Assembly: GCA_018060305.1 (NCBI GenBank)
Contig: JAGOWF010000159.1
Coordinates: 1 to 6,514 of the forward strand
Reading direction: 5' to 3'
Length of the DNA: 6,514 bases
From: Pyrinomonadaceae bacterium
GTDB taxonomy: Bacteria > Acidobacteriota > Blastocatellia > Pyrinomonadales > Pyrinomonadaceae
The notes below the pieces were generated by a model, which saw nothing but the letters and a program-made list of their open reading frames with translations, did not search any database and was not told the origin of the DNA. Positions 5,766 to 6,514 of this stretch are shown here, one piece after another. Position 1 is the stretch's first letter; each line of letters begins with the position of its first letter. Made by a program: the position numbers and the translations under genes.

Positions 5766-6496
5766 TTATACTCTGTCGTCGGGATTTTCGGCGGATCCAC
5801 CTCCGCCTTGCACAAGATCGCTCAGAATCAGCGACGCCAATTTCAAGCGTTTAGCTACAGAAAGCGAACGCAATTTCTCTTGATAAAAGGTCTCAATATT
5901 CGAGACGGATCTTACCTTCGGCAATATGGCCCGATTATTGTTTGTCAGCGGATATGTATTAACGCGGGTGGCAATCCGTCGATAGATACAGCCAACCTCG
6001 TAGTTCGTGGCCTCAGTGTCCATCTTATATTCGCCCTTGAATCGGTACATCAAATCTCCGAGTGGCCCTTTGACCCTCGCAAACACGATCCGACTGTGAA
6101 TCCGTTTCGTCTCACGAACATTGCGATCGATGTGCTCCCTAAAGAGGTTAGGGTCCTTCGAGAATTCGATGATCGTTTCTTCATCGACCGAAAGCTGATT
6201 GTTCCATCAACCCGAAGGATTTCGTGTCCAGTCGCGTTAACAATGTCTGCTTCTCGTAGTTTGTCTGCGTCGATCTGATTCTTGTGGAAGCCTTCGTCAA
6301 CTTCGATATGGATTGCCAGTTGAGGGAAGAACATATCTGTCATCGCCCGTCCTTCCGGGCGACTGACGAACTGCTGGGTCACAAATTTGACGCGGGAATC
6401 GTTGAGTAGATTCCAAACCCTGTTGACAACGTAATGCTCGTACTTCTTGTTCTGCGCTTTTGCGAGTTGTCTGGCAATGAATTCTAGTTTGGTCAT
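5766..6496 (-). pseudogene. Frameshifted PD-(D/E)XK nuclease gene (Vsr/DUF559-like; possible restriction enzyme)
   Basis: The conserved N-terminal part reads from 6496 down to about 6206 (97 residues). It includes KYEHYVVNRVWNLL, TDMFFPQLAIHIEVDEGFHK and the run from DADKLREADIV to ILRVD. Asp54, Glu65, Asp67/Glu68 and His71 are the likely catalytic set, and the arrangement resembles Vsr/DUF559-type PD-(D/E)XK folds. After RVD the frame turns into Ser/Arg-rich nonsense and stops at 6050. A different frame, open from 6206 to the TAA at 5766-5768 (146 codons), gives a sensible continuation: NNQLSVDEETIIEF, DPNLFREHIDRN, MYRFKGEYKMD, YRRIATRVNTYPL. One inserted base would rejoin them into about 243 residues. 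The N-terminal core also recalls AbaSI/PvuRts1I-type modification-dependent endonucleases, though I am not sure of this. The frame is open upstream of 6496 to the window edge without a Shine-Dalgarno, so the true start may lie outside. A sequencing error is an alternative to real inactivation. Confidence 0.7.
6185..6211 (-). other. Frameshift junction within the nuclease gene
   Basis: The N-terminal frame is family-like through Val96-Asp97 (6211-6206). The C-terminal frame has a TGA at 6209-6207 and opens at 6206. The lesion must therefore lie between about 6206 and 6185, and is equivalent to loss of one base. Adding one base after the Asp codon would read on as Asp-Trp/Gly-Asn-Asn-Gln. No homopolymer run or slippery heptamer is seen there, which argues against programmed frameshifting. 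Confidence 0.65.
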
Positions 6497-6514
6497 GAAA
6501 TTTTGACGGCGTCG

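Noticed and set aside
6050..6205. C-terminal tail of the first nuclease reading frame as genuine protein
   Set aside because: After RVD it becomes Ser/Arg-rich with no family character, while the alternative frame over the same bases gives acidic helix-like sequence that continues smoothly into the downstream part.
6196..6211. Programmed ribosomal frameshift in the nuclease gene
   Set aside because: There is no slippery heptamer, no homopolymer and no obvious stimulatory hairpin. A one-base lesion or a sequencing error is simpler.
5286..6278. 330-codon open frame on the plus strand spanning the end of the DUF5996 gene and the nuclease gene
   Set aside because: It is out of frame with the DUF5996 gene and antisense to the nuclease core. 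The product is Pro/Ser/Arg-rich low-complexity sequence, typical of a shadow frame.

Overview
The window looks like chromosomal DNA of a Gram-negative bacterium of moderate GC content. It carries two lipid A / fatty acid genes (the end of fabZ and a complete lpxA). A large NorD/CbbO-type VWA protein and a DUF5996 protein sit close behind them. That mix would fit an acidobacterium of the Blastocatellia/Pyrinomonas type, but the taxonomic guess is inference from gene content and is weak.

Region 1 (1-1635, + strand) is a tight operon-like run: fabZ (5' end cut by the window edge), a 90-residue membrane protein, lpxA, and a 72-residue four-cysteine protein. The gaps are 3, 14 and 2 bases. FabZ works on 3-hydroxyacyl-ACP, the same pool from which LpxA takes its acyl donor, so the pairing makes metabolic sense. 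The two small genes are of unknown function and may simply be co-transcribed.

Region 2 (1636-4757, + strand) is one 1026-codon gene with a GTG start. It has a helical N-terminal half, a central domain that may be a decayed zincin-like fold, an acidic linker, and a C-terminal VWA domain with a full MIDAS metal site. NorD and CbbO normally work with a MoxR-type AAA+ ATPase (NorQ/CbbQ); none is present in the window.

Region 3 (4758-5755, + strand) holds a DUF5996 protein of unknown function. Both this gene and the VWA gene lack a Shine-Dalgarno sequence and have a TANNNT hexamer 5-6 bases before the start codon, so leaderless transcripts are possible.

Region 4 (5756-6514, - strand) is a convergent gene for a PD-(D/E)XK nuclease of the Vsr/DUF559 kind, possibly a modification-dependent restriction enzyme. 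It is split by a frameshift near 6185-6206: the conserved N-terminal nuclease core and the C-terminal half are both open but in different frames. No RNA gene, CRISPR array, insertion sequence or tandem repeat was seen, and no intergenic stretch is longer than about 80 bases.
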